NCBI RefSeq assembly: GCF_003989825.1
Contig: NZ_RZHE01000015.1
Span: 496,001-560,000, forward strand
From: Vreelandella populi
GTDB taxonomy: Bacteria; Pseudomonadota; Gammaproteobacteria; Pseudomonadales; Halomonadaceae
DNA: 64,000 nt
Direction of reading: 5' to 3'
Position numbers and translations under genes: made by a program. The notes beneath the pieces are model-generated. The model did not search any database and was not told the DNA's origin. It saw only the letters and a program-made list of their open reading frames with translations. Positions 62,289 through 64,000 of this stretch are shown here, piece by piece (within the stretch, counting starts at the first letter, position 1; each line of letters starts with the position of its first letter).

Positions 62289-63506
62289 TTAAAACAACTC
62301 TATTTTAAGACCTTCTTCTTTAACTTCCTGCCCACGCCCCGTTTCCTCCAGGTGCCCCTTGCGTTGGGAGTAGGTCACATAGCTATCCAGATGCACCTGC
62401 ATACGCTGGTCCAGGTCGGGTAGCTCAGCAATATGGCCTTTACCAGCCACTATCTCTTGCTCGTAGGCTTGCATGACTTCCCCAAGCGTATCGAGCATCT
62501 CACTGCTTTGGGTCAGGCGCTGACGCAGGGGATCCTGGAACTGCATGCTGGCGAGTACATCAAGCACGTCCTGGTTGATTTCCCGGCTAATACCCTCGAC
62601 ATTGCCGACCATCCCCCCCAGGGAATCGGAGGCACTGACAAGATAGCTCACCATCGATGACAGCTCCGTTCTCACCTGATCCAGACCATTACGAACCTGC
62701 ATGTCGTTTTGCCTGTCCTGAGCGGCCTGGCACTCTTCTTCGAACCGTGACGTCAGCGTTTCGATGGTATGTGAGAGAGAATGGGCCGCTTCGGCAGTGC
62801 GAGTAGAAAGACTACGCACTTCACCCGCTACGACAGAGAAGGCCCGCCCCGACTCCCCCGCGCGCGCTGCCTCGATTGCAGCATTGAGTGCTACCATGTT
62901 GATCTGTCTGGCAATACCACTGATCATCTCGATAAACGGTTTGGTGGCTTCAAAGTTCTTGTAAAGCCCCTTCAAGCGCTCAATATCACCGTGTAGGCTC
63001 TCCTTGCGCTCATGCTCGAATGCCTCAAGCATGCTCAGGGTCTGTTCGTTGCTTGCCTGATGGGCTCGCGCCTCAGTCGAGAGGTTCTGCACGCAATGTA
63101 TGCTCTGCTCAATCTCATCACGCAGGCTTTGGCTCGTTCGATGAATATGGTTGAGATGTTCAATAGCGCCAAGAACGTTCCGCTCCGTTTCTTCACTGAC
63201 TTCCCTCAGGTTGCGCTGAACAACCCGGCTCAGCCCTGGCACGGCCGAGACAAGACTGCTTACCTTTTCCATTAACCCAGACGGCTGGGGCTGTTCCGGC
63301 CCAGCCAGCCTGGCCCATATTGACCCTGGCTGGGGTAACCGTTGCCAAACCAACCAGGCAGGGCCCAACGAGAGGAGTCCTATGAGTCCCATGCAGACAA
63401 GTGCCGGCAGGCCAGCCAACCAGGCTGTCCAGATTGGTGAAGCGAGCCCCAGAAATACGATAGCCAGTGCCGGCAACATATCGCGCGAGAAGAAGGGAAG
63501 TTTCAT
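62289..63506 (-). CDS. Methyl-accepting chemotaxis-type protein without a sensor domain
   Basis: Protein of 405 aa with an N-terminal membrane hairpin (residues about 8-52) and a C-terminal signalling hairpin: [20 protein letters not shown] and [15 protein letters not shown], the MCP tip region. The region in between is coiled coil. There is no recognisable periplasmic ligand domain, HAMP or PAS domain, so it likely senses through a partner or membrane state. It lies eight bases after a CheY-like gene. Confidence 0.85.
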   Translation of the reverse strand: MKLPFFSRDMLPALAIVFLGLASPIWTAWLAGLPALVCMGLIGLLSLGPAWLVWQRLPQPGSIWARLAGPEQPQPSGLMEKVSSLVSAVPGLSRVVQRNLREVSEETERNVLGAIEHLNHIHRTSQSLRDEIEQSIHCVQNLSTEARAHQASNEQTLSMLEAFEHERKESLHGDIERLKGLYKNFEATKPFIEMISGIARQINMVALNAAIEAARAGESGRAFSVVAGEVRSLSTRTAEAAHSLSHTIETLTSRFEEECQAAQDRQNDMQVRNGLDQVRTELSSMVSYLVSASDSLGGMVGNVEGISREINQDVLDVLASMQFQDPLRQRLTQSSEMLDTLGEVMQAYEQEIVAGKGHIAELPDLDQRMQVHLDSYVTYSQRKGHLEETGRGQEVKEEGLKIELF

Positions 63507-63514
63507 GTTGTCTC

Positions 63515-63889
63515 CTAGACACCAGGCAAGACTTGCTTGATCACGCCCAATAAATCAGTAGCGTTGATCGGTTTTACCAGCCAGCCTGTTGCGCCATTAC
63601 GCTTTGCCTCATCGCGTTTTGCCTGCTGACTCTCTGTAGTCAATGCCAGAATGGGCGTGAAGCGCATCCCGGGTAAGGCACGCGCCTTGCCTATCAGCTC
63701 CAGCCCGCCCATGTTCGGCATGTTGATATCGGTAATAATCAGGTCCGGCTTGTAGCCACCTTGCAGCTTATTTATGGCCTGCACACCATCGTTGGCGGCC
63801 TCGACTTTGAAGCCAGACATTTCCAGGCTGCTCCGTAGACTCATCAGCATGGTGGCGGAATCATCGACGATCATGATGTTTTTGCTCAT
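63515..63889 (-). CDS. CheY-like response regulator
   Basis: Single-domain receiver (124 aa). The acidic pocket is IVDDSA, the phosphorylation site D54 in [12 protein letters not shown], and K106 in WLVKPINA. It has no output domain and probably works in a chemotaxis-like pathway with the adjacent MCP. It is downstream of the partial gene at 63901. Confidence 0.9.
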   Translation of the reverse strand: MSKNIMIVDDSATMLMSLRSSLEMSGFKVEAANDGVQAINKLQGGYKPDLIITDINMPNMGGLELIGKARALPGMRFTPILALTTESQQAKRDEAKRNGATGWLVKPINATDLLGVIKQVLPGV

Positions 63890-63900
63890 AGCAAAGCTCC

Positions 63901-64000
63901 TCAGGACTGCTGTAACGCGGCATCAAGCCACGCGCGGGTATCGGGATTGGCAGGCCATGCCGTCACTTTCGGACATGTGGCCATCAGCACTTGCAGGTTG
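63901..64000 (-). CDS. C-terminal fragment, possible STAS-domain protein
   Basis: The last 33 codons of a gene that continues beyond the window, ending VTAWPANPDTRAWLDAALQQS. The position before a CheY gene and an MCP, and the length of what is visible, fit a STAS domain protein as found in some chemotaxis clusters, but the fragment alone cannot prove it. Confidence 0.4.
   Translation of the reverse strand, partial: NLQVLMATCPKVTAWPANPDTRAWLDAALQQS

Noticed and set aside
62110..62292. Small frame after the DUF1016 gene
   Set aside because: It overlaps the end of the DUF1016 gene in another frame, has no ribosome-binding site and no recognisable content.

Overview
The window reads as chromosome of a halophilic gammaproteobacterium, most likely Halomonas or a close relative. 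The evidence is moderately GC-rich coding sequence, two families of binding-protein-dependent carboxylate transporters (TRAP and TTT), and a housekeeping backbone (pst-phoU / phoBR-ubiA-ubiC-rubredoxin reductase-HU / recG-oxyR / ridA-spoT-rpoZ-gmk) whose order resembles that remembered for Pseudomonas. I see no tRNA, rRNA, CRISPR array, transposase or phage gene. Genus assignment is inference from gene content; no search was run.

Region 1 (1-18,300) is a catabolic block for hydroaromatic acids. The beta-ketoadipate genes pcaI-J-F-D (minus strand, the last one cut by the window edge) and pcaB lie next to a TetR regulator that is divergent from a TRAP transporter (dctPQM), a fused 3-dehydroshikimate dehydratase, a shikimate/quinate dehydrogenase-like gene and an SDR gene. 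Behind them come a tripartite tricarboxylate transporter (tctCBA) with a CoA-transferase, an IclR regulator and a type II 3-dehydroquinate dehydratase. Read together, quinate/shikimate would be imported, converted to 3-dehydroshikimate and protocatechuate, and fed through the beta-ketoadipate pathway; pcaGH and pcaC are not in the window. Three perfect GTTCG-N5-CGAAC palindromes (before pcaI, pcaB and iclR) and one near copy (before tctC) suggest that the IclR protein ties these units together.

Region 2 (18,300-26,200) holds a DUF72 protein, a sodium:neurotransmitter-type symporter, a HexR-like regulator, uvrD with a candidate LexA box, an orphan Tat-exported TRAP binding protein and a hotdog thioesterase.

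Region 3 (26,200-39,500) is the phosphate regulon: pstS-pstC-pstA-pstB-phoU, then cysZ behind a nested hairpin, two paralogous small exported proteins in an AT-rich island, phoR-phoB with two PHO boxes, ubiA and ubiC, a rubredoxin-reductase-like enzyme without a rubredoxin gene, and HU overlapping an SCP2-like gene.

Region 4 (39,500-46,620) looks like an accessory catabolic insert: a LysR regulator, an aldehyde dehydrogenase, a beta-hydroxyacid dehydrogenase, an M20 amidohydrolase, two overlapping membrane proteins (DUF3100-like) and a medium-chain reductase.

Region 5 (46,700-64,000) is mostly conserved: an FUSC-type membrane protein, recG, oxyR (both redox cysteines present), an NAD-binding epimerase-like protein, ridA, spoT, rpoZ and gmk, followed by an extensin-like zinc-peptidase fold protein, a glycine-zipper lipoprotein, an MFS exporter, a DNA glycosylase, a pirin, a solitary DUF1016 nuclease-family protein, and the start of a chemotaxis-like cluster (MCP, CheY, probable STAS protein).
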